A stretch of DNA of 9,123 nucleotides from Kiritimatiellia bacterium (GCA_007134175.1 SLLF01000090.1:1-9123), one strand, 5' to 3'; positions 1-7,144 are shown, counted from the stretch's first letter. Notes: generated by a model from the letters alone, not told the origin. Numbers and translations are program-made.

Positions 1-170
1 CCGAAGTCCGCCTCGATCCGTTGAGTCGTTTTCAGGAGCGGGTGCAGCAGCTCGACCGGTTTTATGATTTGTTCTTTGCTTTGTATGATGAATTTCTTAC
101 GCGGCGCAGCCGCCCGGAAGAATGGCGAGATGAGGTCGTTCGCATTCGGAAATGGGTGCAGGACCGTTAA
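1..170 (+). CDS. C-terminal end of an unrecognised protein (5' partial)
   Basis: An open frame enters from the left edge (first full codon at position 3) and ends at a TAA at 168-170, giving 55 residues. The peptide is rich in charged and aromatic residues: a Gln/Arg/Asp stretch, then an aromatic run around FYDLFFALYDEF, then an Arg/Glu/Trp-rich tail ending in KWVQDR. It reads as amphipathic helix and has no membrane segment or catalytic motif that I can see. Clean codon use, the lack of internal stops and the helical character support a real gene end. I do not recognise the family. The next gene starts 138 bases later, so membership in the efflux operon is possible but not shown. Confidence 0.6.
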   Translation, partial: EVRLDPLSRFQERVQQLDRFYDLFFALYDEFLTRRSRPEEWRDEVVRIRKWVQDR

Positions 171-205
171 GTGTAGAGCGGAAATGAAAAGGGCCAGTTG
201 CCACG

Positions 206-250
206 ATGAATAAAGCTAAAAAGTGGTGGGCGCGAAATTGGAAGTGGTGA
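206..250 (+). CDS. Possible Trp-rich cationic leader micro-ORF (14 codons)
   Basis: ATG at 206 to TGA at 248-250 encodes MNKAKKWWARNWKW. Four of 14 residues are Trp, including an adjacent pair, and five are Lys or Arg. It lies 58 bases before the efflux operon start at 309. The only Shine-Dalgarno-like stretch is AGGG at 190-193, 12 bases from the ATG, which is too far to be convincing. Two readings are possible: a regulatory leader peptide resembling the Trp-Trp leaders of amino-acid attenuators, or a membrane-active cationic peptide. No clear rho-independent attenuator hairpin with a U-run follows, which weakens the first reading. The repeated TGG codons overlap the AAGTGGTG direct repeat, so the tryptophans may be a by-product of a protein-binding site. 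Real translation is unproven. Confidence 0.18.
   Translation: MNKAKKWWARNWKW
221..249 (+). repeat. 8-bp direct repeat, 21-bp period, upstream of efflux operon
   Basis: AAGTGGTG occurs at 221-228 and again at 242-249, identical in all eight positions. The start-to-start distance of 21 bp is two helical turns, so both copies would face the same side of the DNA. That geometry suits a regulator binding as a tandem pair. The site lies 60-88 bases before the tolC-like start. I could not identify a convincing -35/-10 pair beside it. Chance occurrence or a link to the overlapping micro-ORF is possible. Confidence 0.3.
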
Positions 251-299
251 TCGTCCCCGTTTACCCCCCGCTCCTTAATCCGTGCCGGGTGGCCGCTAT

Positions 300-303
300 A
301 GGA
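300..303 (+). promoter_or_regulatory. Ribosome binding site deciding the efflux-gene start
   Basis: AGGA at 300-303 sits five bases before the ATG at 309. It favours that start over an in-frame GTG at 282, which would add nine residues (starting MPGGRYRKN) ahead of a normal signal peptide and has no comparable site. Confidence 0.6.
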
Positions 304-308
304 AAAAT

Positions 309-1601
309 ATGAAAATCCGATTGTGTTGTTTGCTTCAGTGCATGTGGTGGGGTGCGGTAGCTGTATCCCTGGCGACTGGAGAGCCGGTATGGTCGTGGGA
401 GGATTGCCTGCATGAAGCCGCGCTCCACAATCCGCAGTTGGCCGGTGCGGACGCTCGTTTGCAGGCCGCGGAAGCGGGGAGGGGCGTAGCGCGGTCGGCA
501 CTTCGTCCCCAAGTGGGGGCGGGGGCCGGAGCCGAACGCCGAGGCGTTCGCGATAACATTTCTAGAACCACCACAGAGTTCCGGACAACGGTCGGGGTGG
601 ACCAGCTACTCTATACCGGTGGCCGCCTGACGGCCGGTGTGCGCGAGGCGTCGGCTGCAAAGGAGGTCAGCGAAGCCATGGCCTGGGGGGTTGCAGCGGA
701 GGTGACTTTTGCCTTGCGTGCCGCGTTTATCGAACTGCTGCATGCCCAGGAGGAGCAGCAACTTCTTGAACAGGTAGAGCAGCGTCGTCAGAACAATTTG
801 CAGCTCGTGGAGCTATTATACGATGGGGGCAAGGAACACAAGGGGTCGCTGGCCGTGAGTGCGGCTTCCTTGTTCCAGGCGACAACGGATGTACGGTTGG
901 TCGCCCGCCGGATCGCGTGGGCGCGCAGCTTGCTGCAGCGTACCACCGGGTTGGAGACCATTCATGATGACTTGACCGTAGCCGGGGAATTGGCCGTGCT
1001 ACCCCCGCCGTCCCAAGTGGACTGGCACACAGTGGTAGAGCGTACGCCGGAATATGCGCGGGCGGCAGCGGAGCGGCGGGCGGGCGCGGCGCGAGTCGAG
1101 CGCGCGCGCAGTGGGCGGCGTCCGGATATCACCGTGTCCGGTCAAGCCGGTCGGTTTGGCGACCACGACGCCTTTGAACGCGACCAGTGGCAAATGGGAG
1201 TGGCCATTGCCTACCCATTCTGGCCCGGTGGCCGCCACCGGCATGAGGTGGCCCAGGCCCGTTACCTGCTCAATGAGATCGAATTTGCCCTGGTCGACAT
1301 CCGGCAGCAGGTGCGGCTGCTGCTGGAGGAGCGCCTGCATGCCTACCGCAATGCCATAGATCACGTCGAGGTCCGGCAACGGTTTCTGGACGCATCGGAA
1401 TTGCGGGCGGAAATAGCCCGTCAACAGTACACCAGCGGTCTGCTTTCGTTCGAGGATTGGTCGCGCATAGAAAATGACTTGATCGATAATCAGCGGCTGG
1501 TCCTGTCTGCCATGCAGGCCGCAATGTTGGCCGAGGCCCGCTGGTTGCGGGCGGCAGGCACCACGGCCTTTGAGTCGATCACACCCGGAGATAACCCATG
1601 A
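309..1601 (+). CDS. TolC-family outer-membrane efflux protein
   Basis: 430-residue outer-membrane channel of the TolC/OEP family, the exit duct of a tripartite exporter. The N-terminus (MKIRLCC, then a hydrophobic stretch to about residue 22) looks like a signal peptide; the Cys residues are not in a good lipobox. Two structural repeats are visible, about 29-226 and 238-417. Each starts with a helix (WEDCLHEAALHNPQL; DWHTVVERTPEYA) and has the conserved beta-strand/turn ending in GGR: VDQLLYTGGR at 97-106 and IAYPFWPGGR at 300-309. Long Ala/Gln/Glu/Arg-rich helices follow each, as expected of the periplasmic tunnel. The C-terminal helix has the typical QQYTSGLLSFEDW motif before it. The length is normal for the family. 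The stop overlaps the adaptor start by four bases (ATGA), so the genes are translationally coupled. Confidence 0.93.
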   Translation: MKIRLCCLLQCMWWGAVAVSLATGEPVWSWEDCLHEAALHNPQLAGADARLQAAEAGRGVARSALRPQVGAGAGAERRGVRDNISRTTTEFRTTVGVDQLLYTGGRLTAGVREASAAKEVSEAMAWGVAAEVTFALRAAFIELLHAQEEQQLLEQVEQRRQNNLQLVELLYDGGKEHKGSLAVSAASLFQATTDVRLVARRIAWARSLLQRTTGLETIHDDLTVAGELAVLPPPSQVDWHTVVERTPEYARAAAERRAGAARVERARSGRRPDITVSGQAGRFGDHDAFERDQWQMGVAIAYPFWPGGRHRHEVAQARYLLNEIEFALVDIRQQVRLLLEERLHAYRNAIDHVEVRQRFLDASELRAEIARQQYTSGLLSFEDWSRIENDLIDNQRLVLSAMQAAMLAEARWLRAAGTTAFESITPGDNP

Positions 1602-2545
1602 AACGGTTTTGGCTTCTATTATTGGTCGGCGGCATCGTGTGGGCATCGGTCTATATCCACGGGGCGCTGCGGCAACGTACGGACGCGCCCGACTACACCT
1701 ACGAGCGGGTATCGTTCGGCCAGGAGTCGTTGTCGGTGTGGATTGACGCGGCCGCTGAAGTGCGCCCGCGCAATCGGTTGCAGGTTCGTCCGCCCTTGGG
1801 AGGGCGCGTCGAGGAGGTGCTGGTGGTCGAAGGCGAGCAGGTGGTTCAGGGACAGATCCTCGCCTGGATTAGTTCCACGGAGCGGGCGGTCCTGTTGGAC
1901 GCGGCCCGGGCGCAGGGCGTGGAGACGCTCGAACACTGGATGGACATCTACCGTCCCACGGCGTTGGTGGCTCCGTTGGATGGAACGATTATCGCCCGTC
2001 GGGCGGAACCGGGCCAGACCCTGACCCCCGCCGACGCGCCGCTGGTCATCTCGGACCGGCTGATCGTGGTCGGGCGTGTGGACGAAACCGACATCGGATC
2101 AATTAACGTGGGGCAGGCCGCCCGCATCACACTGGACGCCTATCCGGATGTCGCCATCGAGGGCCGCGTGACGCATATCGGCTTTGAAGCACAAACGGTG
2201 GACAACGTTATTATCTATGAAGTGGATGTAGAAATAGAAGAGGTTCCTGAAGTCATGCGGAGCGGGATGACAGCAACGGTGGCGTTCCTCGTGATCGAAA
2301 CGGGGGAGGTGTTGACTCTGCCCGCGGACGCGGTCGATGAGCGCGATGCCATCCCGCAGGTGTGGCTGGCGGCCGCCCCCACCGCCCAGCCTGAACCTCA
2401 GCCGGTAACAACCGGTGCCCGGTCGGCAGGCCGGATCGAAATCGTGGCGGGCCTGGATGGTTCGGAACCGGTTGTCCGCCGCGTCTTTGAGTTACCTGCT
2501 ACGGAGGATGCGCGGGGCGCGCCGTTTTTGCCCCGGCGCCGATAA
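1598..2545 (+). CDS. Periplasmic adaptor (membrane fusion protein) of ABC exporter
   Basis: 315-residue membrane-fusion protein of the HlyD/MacA/RND-adaptor type, bridging the inner-membrane transporter to the TolC-like channel. An N-terminal membrane anchor (residues 4-23) is followed by a split lipoyl domain: first half about 63-91 (GGRVEEVLVVEGEQVVQGQ), second half about 125-151 (APLDGTIIARRAEPGQTL). A beta-barrel domain at about 155-235 contains the usual VGQAARITLDAYP and RSGMTATVAF stretches. A membrane-proximal domain follows (LTLPADAV; then TTGARSAGRIEIVAGL) with a Pro/Ala/Gln-rich linker at 258-270. The alpha-hairpin that normally separates the lipoyl halves is cut to about 33 residues, far less than in MacA. 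GGAG at 1587-1590, seven bases before the ATG, is a good ribosome site. It overlaps the channel gene by four bases and is followed by macB after a four-base gap. Confidence 0.9.
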   Translation: MKRFWLLLLVGGIVWASVYIHGALRQRTDAPDYTYERVSFGQESLSVWIDAAAEVRPRNRLQVRPPLGGRVEEVLVVEGEQVVQGQILAWISSTERAVLLDAARAQGVETLEHWMDIYRPTALVAPLDGTIIARRAEPGQTLTPADAPLVISDRLIVVGRVDETDIGSINVGQAARITLDAYPDVAIEGRVTHIGFEAQTVDNVIIYEVDVEIEEVPEVMRSGMTATVAFLVIETGEVLTLPADAVDERDAIPQVWLAAAPTAQPEPQPVTTGARSAGRIEIVAGLDGSEPVVRRVFELPATEDARGAPFLPRRR

Positions 2546-2549
2546 CCTC

Positions 2550-4505
2550 ATGTTGCACATCGAAAATATTCAGCGGAAATACCGTATCGGATCCGTCGAT
2601 ATTCACGCCCTGCGCGATGTCTCCTTCACTATCGAGCAAGGGGAATTTGTCGCGATCACGGGCGCGTCGGGGTCGGGGAAGTCGACGCTGATGCACATTA
2701 TGGGGTTGCTGGACCACGCGGACGGCGGCCGGTATAGGTTGGCGGACCAGGATACCGGTAAGTTGTCTGAGCGTGAGCGGGCCACCTATCGGTCGCGATT
2801 TATCGGGTTCGTGTTTCAGCAATTCAATTTGCTGCCTCGGGCAAGTGCACTGGAGAATGTGTCGCTACCCCTTATTTATAACGATCATCCTGACCCAATG
2901 GATCCGGCTGCCCTGCTGGATCGGGTCGGATTGGCGGATCGCCAGCGCCATACGCCGGCGGAATTATCCGGTGGCCAGCAGCAGCGCGTGGCCATTGCCC
3001 GCGCCTTGGTCAATCGGCCCCCGGTGTTGCTGGCGGACGAGCCCACGGGCAATTTGGATTCACGCAGCTCTGCTGAAATAATGGATTTACTGGAGGGACT
3101 GCATAGCGAAGGCTTGACGGTCATTATTGTTACCCACGATCCAGAAGTCGCGGGGCGCGCCCGGCGGCGGATTCAGTTGCACGACGGGATGGTCGTGGAA
3201 GATACGTCTGCCCAGGTACCTGAACCGATGGCCACGCCACCGCAGTCAGACGGATTGCGACCTTGGGCGGCCCGCGCACAACGTCGGCTGTATGAAGGGC
3301 TGCTGATGTGTCGTGAGGCCGGTCGCGCCATGCGGGCCAACCGGGTCCGCACGTTTCTCTCCATGCTCGGCGTGTTGATTGGTGTAGCCGCGTTGATATG
3401 GATCATGGGCATCAGCCGAGGTGCGCAGACGGCTGTGGAGGAGCGGATTGCCGCCATGGGCGCAAACATCATGATCGTGCGACCGGGGCGCGTCGAGGTC
3501 CGTGGCGTAGCGCTCGGGGCAGGAGCGGTATCGCGTTTGACGTTGGACGATGTGGAGGCGATTCGGCGCATCCCCGGCGTATTGCGTGCGGCGCCGACCG
3601 TATCCGGCGCACAGCAGGTGACGGCACGAGGCCGGAACTGGCGGACACGCGTCATCGGGACCACGCCGGCGTATGCCGTGATGCATCGACGCCATCCGTC
3701 TTTTGGCCGGTTCATTAGCGAGGAGGATGTCCGGCATCGGCAGCGGGTGGCGGTGCTCGGCACCCAAGTGGTCCGAGAGCTATTTGATGGCGTAAACCCC
3801 GTGGGAGAAACCATTCGCATCGAGCGTGCCGCCTATACCGTGGTCGGGATACTTGATGATTCGGGGATTAGCTTTTTCGGACATGACCAGAACGACCAGA
3901 TCATTATCCCCGTCACCACGGCCATGTGGCGGTTGTTCGGGCGGCGCTATATCGATGCGGTTGAGGTGGAGGCTGTGGCGCAGGAGCGCTTCCCTCAAGT
4001 AGAGGAGGATATCCGTGCGGCCCTGCTGCGCGCGCACCGGATACCCGGTGACCAACGCGACGCCTTCCGTTTCCGGAATATTGCCGAAATTCAAAAGACG
4101 ATCGAGGAGACGAGTCGTACCATGGAGCTGATGGGGATTATGCTCGGTGTGGTTTCCCTGTTGGTTGGTGGTATCGGAATCATGAACATCATGCTGGTCA
4201 GCGTTACAGAGCGGACCCGGGAAATCGGGTTGCGTAAGGCCATCGGCGCCAAACAAGGTGATTTGCTGGTCCAATTCCTCATTGAATCCACTGTGGTCAG
4301 TTTATGCGGAGGTGTGCTAGGGATTGTGGCCGGCTTCTACTTGGCGCATGCCGTGGGCCGCTGGGCGCAGTGGGTCATTCACATTTCACCGGCCACGGTA
4401 GCCGTCGCCTTTCTCTTTTCCGCCTGTGTCGGCGTGGTGTTCGGCTTTTCCCCTGCGCGCAAAGCGGCGAAACTGGATCCGATTCAGGCGCTGCGGTATG
4501 AATGA
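2550..4505 (+). CDS. macB: MacB-type fused ATPase-permease of tripartite ABC exporter
   Basis: 651 residues, close to the 648 of E. coli MacB, with an N-terminal ATPase fused to an FtsX-type permease. ATPase motifs: Walker A GASGSGKST at 38-46, Q-loop Q90, signature LSGGQQQR at 139-146, Walker B with D163-E164, D-loop NLD at 168-170 and H-loop H196. After a linker, TM1 lies at about 268-289, a large periplasmic MacB_PCD domain at about 291-525, and TM2-TM4 at about 528-552, 575-600 and 612-633. The FtsX hallmark GGIGIMNIMLVSVTERTREIGLR spans 540-562. The protein should couple ATP hydrolysis to mechanotransmission and expel substrates (in MacB, macrolides, peptides or lipids) through the adaptor and channel encoded just upstream. 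The ATG at 2550 is chosen because upstream GTG 2415 lies deep inside the adaptor gene. There is no strong ribosome site, so coupling to the adaptor stop is likely. Specificity is unknown. Confidence 0.95.
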   Translation: MLHIENIQRKYRIGSVDIHALRDVSFTIEQGEFVAITGASGSGKSTLMHIMGLLDHADGGRYRLADQDTGKLSERERATYRSRFIGFVFQQFNLLPRASALENVSLPLIYNDHPDPMDPAALLDRVGLADRQRHTPAELSGGQQQRVAIARALVNRPPVLLADEPTGNLDSRSSAEIMDLLEGLHSEGLTVIIVTHDPEVAGRARRRIQLHDGMVVEDTSAQVPEPMATPPQSDGLRPWAARAQRRLYEGLLMCREAGRAMRANRVRTFLSMLGVLIGVAALIWIMGISRGAQTAVEERIAAMGANIMIVRPGRVEVRGVALGAGAVSRLTLDDVEAIRRIPGVLRAAPTVSGAQQVTARGRNWRTRVIGTTPAYAVMHRRHPSFGRFISEEDVRHRQRVAVLGTQVVRELFDGVNPVGETIRIERAAYTVVGILDDSGISFFGHDQNDQIIIPVTTAMWRLFGRRYIDAVEVEAVAQERFPQVEEDIRAALLRAHRIPGDQRDAFRFRNIAEIQKTIEETSRTMELMGIMLGVVSLLVGGIGIMNIMLVSVTERTREIGLRKAIGAKQGDLLVQFLIESTVVSLCGGVLGIVAGFYLAHAVGRWAQWVIHISPATVAVAFLFSACVGVVFGFSPARKAAKLDPIQALRYE

Positions 4506-4548
4506 GGTAAGATGTTACCGAGGATCTACCCAAGCATCGGCTCAGGTA
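4506..4548. terminator. Weak inverted repeats at the convergent gene junction
   Basis: The 36-base gap between the macB stop and the sulfatase stop holds GGTAA-GATG-TTACC (4506-4519), a perfect 5-bp stem with a 4-base loop. A second, competing pairing joins TACCGAG (4516-4522) to CTC-A-GGTA (4541-4548), seven pairs with one bulged A and an 18-base loop, reaching into the end of the sulfatase gene. Being symmetric, these could fold in RNA from both strands. No U-run follows on either side, so this is not a canonical rho-independent terminator. I call it only because some transcription stop is expected between two converging operons. Confidence 0.25.
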
Positions 4549-6071
4549 GCTAGGCACGCCTCGTAGGTGGTCGGCAGCGGAACGGTGTCCCCGACCCGTT
4601 CCTGCCAGGCGGCCAAACGGGATAGCAGTCGCTCAACGATTTCACGGGCGGCGGGATCGCGCAGGCGATTGTGGCGTTCGCCCGGGTCGCTGGCCAAGTG
4701 GTACAGCTCGGTGCCGAATCCGCCGTGACTGACGTTGAGCTTCCAGCCGTCCGGTGAGATGACCGTGCGGATGGGGTCGCGAACGGCCGCCCATTCCGTC
4801 GCTCCGTCCACCTCCGGCAACAGGCGATCGGGCATGACGCCTTCCGCTTGCGGATCGTAATTGCCGAATCCACTGTCCTTGCCGTTCCATTCGATAAACA
4901 CATGATCTTCAGCGGGTGGTGTGCCGTCACGCACAGTGGCCGCCAGCGATTGCCCGTGTACCTCTTCCGGCACCGTTTCCCCGAGCAAATCAAGCAGGGT
5001 CGGCACCAGATCCACCTGGCTGACCGGCTGGACGATGCGTTGCATCCCGGCATTACGTCGACCGGGCACCTTGACCAGCAGCGGCACGCGGGCGGCTTCC
5101 TCATACTGCACCATCTTGGTCAGTAGTTGATGGCTGCCCATCATATCGCCGTGATCACTGGTAAAGACCACCACCGTGTCATCCTCCAGTCCCGCCGCCT
5201 CGATCGCGTCCAGGATGCGGCCGACAGCGGTATCGACCATGCTGACCAACCCCCAGTAGTTGGCTATCAACCGCTGCCAATGCGCGTCAGTTTCCAGCGG
5301 GAATTCAACCGGGACGGCCTTGTCGATCTCGCTTTTTATGTTTTGCAAACGACCATAGTGATACCGCTTCCAGGCCGCCTGATAGAGACGGTATTTCAGA
5401 TGCTGCTCTGGACCGGGCGGCGCATCGAAATTATCCGGTAACGGAATGTCCGCCGGATCATACTGATCGTTGCGCGGACCGAAAAATGGCATATGCGGTT
5501 CCAGGAAACCGGCGTACAGCACAAAGGGTTGCGCCTTGTTCCGCTCGATAAAGGCCGCCGCCTGTTGGCCCACGAAGTGGGCCTTGGTAAATTGCTCGGA
5601 CATCGCCGCCACAAAGGAGCGCGTGGTGTCGGGTGGAAATCCATTTTGAATAAGGAATTTCTTGTACTCACTGGCCGTGTCCCGGTCCCGGCCTTCACTA
5701 TAGTAGGGATGGTAGCCATCTTCGGTACCGATCCATTCCTCGAAACCATGCTGGGCGAAGAGCTCGTCACCGAGATGCCACTTGCCGACGTGGCACGTGG
5801 CGTACTTGCCGGCTGGTAAATATTCCGGCAGGCAACGCACGTCCGGTTTCAGCGGGGCGTTATTGGTGGTGCAGCCGGTGGCGTGCGGGAAGAGGCCGGT
5901 CAGAATGGAGGAGCGCGCTGGGGTACAGGTGGGCTGGGTACAGTAGGCCCGGTCGAACACCGAGCTGTCGGCGGCGAGCCGGTTCAAGTTGGGCGTCTCA
6001 ATTTGATCGTTGCCATAGGCCGCCATGGTGTCGGGCCGCTGCTCATCCGTGTAGATAAATACCAAGTTCAT
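4542..6071 (-). CDS. Cytoplasmic formylglycine sulfatase (downstream paralogue)
   Basis: 509-residue sulfatase of the alkaline-phosphatase superfamily (type I, S1). The CxPxR signature is C49-T-P-A-R53 in YCTQPTCTPARSSILTG; C49 should be converted to formylglycine by a maturase not present in this window. Other active-site elements: TDEQR at 8-12 (D9 and E10 in the first metal-ligand pair), GKWHLGD at 96-102 (K97, H99), EPHMPF at 191-196, TSDHGDMMG at 304-312 (D306, H307) and K319. The C-terminal subdomain contains WKLNVSHGGFGTELYHL. Family hydrolyses sulfate esters, and close relatives include phosphonate monoester hydrolases and choline sulfatases. There is no signal peptide, so it should act in the cytoplasm. 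A strong ribosome site, GGGGAG at 6077-6082, precedes the ATG by five bases. It overlaps the dehydrogenase stop by four bases. Substrate unknown. Confidence 0.93.
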   Translation of the reverse strand: MNLVFIYTDEQRPDTMAAYGNDQIETPNLNRLAADSSVFDRAYCTQPTCTPARSSILTGLFPHATGCTTNNAPLKPDVRCLPEYLPAGKYATCHVGKWHLGDELFAQHGFEEWIGTEDGYHPYYSEGRDRDTASEYKKFLIQNGFPPDTTRSFVAAMSEQFTKAHFVGQQAAAFIERNKAQPFVLYAGFLEPHMPFFGPRNDQYDPADIPLPDNFDAPPGPEQHLKYRLYQAAWKRYHYGRLQNIKSEIDKAVPVEFPLETDAHWQRLIANYWGLVSMVDTAVGRILDAIEAAGLEDDTVVVFTSDHGDMMGSHQLLTKMVQYEEAARVPLLVKVPGRRNAGMQRIVQPVSQVDLVPTLLDLLGETVPEEVHGQSLAATVRDGTPPAEDHVFIEWNGKDSGFGNYDPQAEGVMPDRLLPEVDGATEWAAVRDPIRTVISPDGWKLNVSHGGFGTELYHLASDPGERHNRLRDPAAREIVERLLSRLAAWQERVGDTVPLPTTYEACLAT

Positions 6072-7144
6072 GTGGTCTCCCCGTTATCGTTCAGTAGCGA
6101 CTCCAACTCAAGCCCCACGGTCCCGGCTGCGGTAGCCAGTTCATTCCACGTCCCGTCCGGTAAAGGTATGCCTTCGCGCCGTCGTTGTTCCATCGTGCGC
6201 TGGTCGCGTTCACCTGGCAAAACGACATCCTCGCATCCGTCTGCCAGGGGCGTTTCTTTCAGGTAAGCGCATAGTTCCGCTACGCGCTGGGCAAATAGAC
6301 CTTGGTCGCAGGTGGCTCCGGGATTAATCGCGAGGATAAAAAATCCGTTGATGTATTGATCTGGTTGGCCGTCTGGCGTCAAGCCGACACCGGCCAATGT
6401 GCTTCCCAGCAGCTCGACCAGTAGACTGAGGCCGAAGCCTTTGTAGCCCCAGGCCCCGCCGAAGGGGAGGATAGTGCCGCCATCGTCGCGGTAGAAATCG
6501 TCGGGGGTTATGCTGGGTTGTCCTTCTGGATCGAGGATACAGCCTTCCGGCAACGGGGCACCGCGATGCCGCGCCGCCCGGATGGAGCCCTCGGCAATCA
6601 TGCAGGTGGACATGTCGAACACGAGCGGCGTGTCGCCACGGGGGCAGCCATAGGCGAACGGGTTGGTCCCGAGCCGTCCCTTGGCGCCTCCCCAGGGGGC
6701 GACGTAGTGTCCCTGGCGGGATGCGTTGGCTGCCGCCAAGCCGACAAAGCCTTTAAGCGCCAATCGCTCTACAAAGGAACCGAGGCGTCCGACATGGTGG
6801 GCGTGCAGGCTTACGGCACAGGCTAACTGTTGGGTTTGGGCACGTTCGGCCACCGCATCGGTCATGAAGCGCGCCGCCACCATGCCGAAGTTCCATTGGG
6901 CGTCAACAACGAGCGTGGTAGGGGTTTCGCGGACGATTTTTGGTGGTCGGCCCGGCTTAATCATCCCTTCGCCCAACTGGCGAACGTATTGCGCCAGCCG
7001 AATAATGCCGTGACTGTCGAGTCCGAGCAAAGAGGTGGTGACCAGTTCATCGGTTACGACTGCGGCATCATCCGCCGGCACGCCAGCCGCTTCCAATAGC
7101 TGTTGCCCGAGCGTTCGTAATTGTTGTTCTGTGCAATGTCTCAT
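6068..7144 (-). CDS. Ldh_2-family NAD(P)H-dependent 2-hydroxyacid dehydrogenase
   Basis: 358 residues, typical of the malate/L-lactate dehydrogenase Ldh_2 family (unrelated to classical LDH/MDH). The family includes sulfolactate dehydrogenase ComC, ureidoglycolate dehydrogenase AllD and 2,3-diketo-L-gulonate reductase YiaK/DlgD. Hallmarks: LLGLDSHGIIRLAQY at 39-53 (S44-H45, R49), HAHHVGRLG at 114-122, APWGGAKGRLGTNPFAYG at 149-166, VFDMSTCMIAEGS at 175-187, LPEGCILDPEGQP at 198-210, and the Gly-rich PFGGAWGYKGFGLSLLVELL at 227-246. It should interconvert a 2-oxo acid and a 2-hydroxy acid in the cytoplasm. The usual GK of the (A)xGK motif reads GS here (S187, codon TCC), which is odd. The ribosome site is poor (GGA about 12 bases upstream). 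It starts 19 bases after the upstream sulfatase and overlaps the downstream one by four, placing it between two paralogues. The natural substrate is unknown; sulfolactate is only one candidate. Confidence 0.92.
   Translation of the reverse strand: MRHCTEQQLRTLGQQLLEAAGVPADDAAVVTDELVTTSLLGLDSHGIIRLAQYVRQLGEGMIKPGRPPKIVRETPTTLVVDAQWNFGMVAARFMTDAVAERAQTQQLACAVSLHAHHVGRLGSFVERLALKGFVGLAAANASRQGHYVAPWGGAKGRLGTNPFAYGCPRGDTPLVFDMSTCMIAEGSIRAARHRGAPLPEGCILDPEGQPSITPDDFYRDDGGTILPFGGAWGYKGFGLSLLVELLGSTLAGVGLTPDGQPDQYINGFFILAINPGATCDQGLFAQRVAELCAYLKETPLADGCEDVVLPGERDQRTMEQRRREGIPLPDGTWNELATAAGTVGLELESLLNDNGETT
6077..6082 (-). promoter_or_regulatory. Strong internal ribosome binding site for the last sulfatase
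   Basis: Read on the minus strand, GGGGAG lies five bases before the sulfatase ATG and inside the end of the dehydrogenase gene. It is the best Shine-Dalgarno seen in the minus-strand operon and fixes the sulfatase start at 6071. Confidence 0.6.

Noticed and set aside
69..89. Possible sigma-70 promoter (TTGTTC and TATGAT)
   Set aside because: The boxes are only nine bases apart and lie within the first gene; not a usable promoter.
198..226. TTGCCA as a -35 box for the efflux operon
   Set aside because: No acceptable -10 hexamer lies 15-19 bases downstream.
282..308. Alternative GTG start nine codons upstream for the TolC-like gene
   Set aside because: It would put basic residues ahead of an otherwise normal signal peptide and has no ribosome site; the ATG at 309 has AGGA five bases upstream.
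97..501. 134-codon minus-strand frame across the leader and the start of the TolC-like gene
   Set aside because: It is Pro/Arg-rich, lacks recognisable features and opposes a clear signal-peptide gene; high-GC antisense frame.
1086..1112. GCGCG-rich stretch in the TolC-like gene
   Set aside because: It encodes an Ala/Arg helix expected in the tunnel domain; simple GC-rich codon use.
2415..2549. Longer MacB reading frame starting at GTG 2415
   Set aside because: The 45 extra codons lie wholly inside the adaptor gene and encode nothing like an ABC protein; the conserved ATPase start (MLHIENIQRKY) begins at 2550.
3173..3820. 215-codon minus-strand frame inside macB
   Set aside because: It lies wholly within the well-supported MacB gene; its composition (Arg, Ser, Thr, Pro rich) is that of an antisense shadow.
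6068..7144. Calling the dehydrogenase sulfolactate dehydrogenase (comC)
   Set aside because: The sulfatase context makes this tempting, but no residue seen here separates ComC from other Ldh_2 members, and sulfatases do not act on the C-S bond of sulfolactate.
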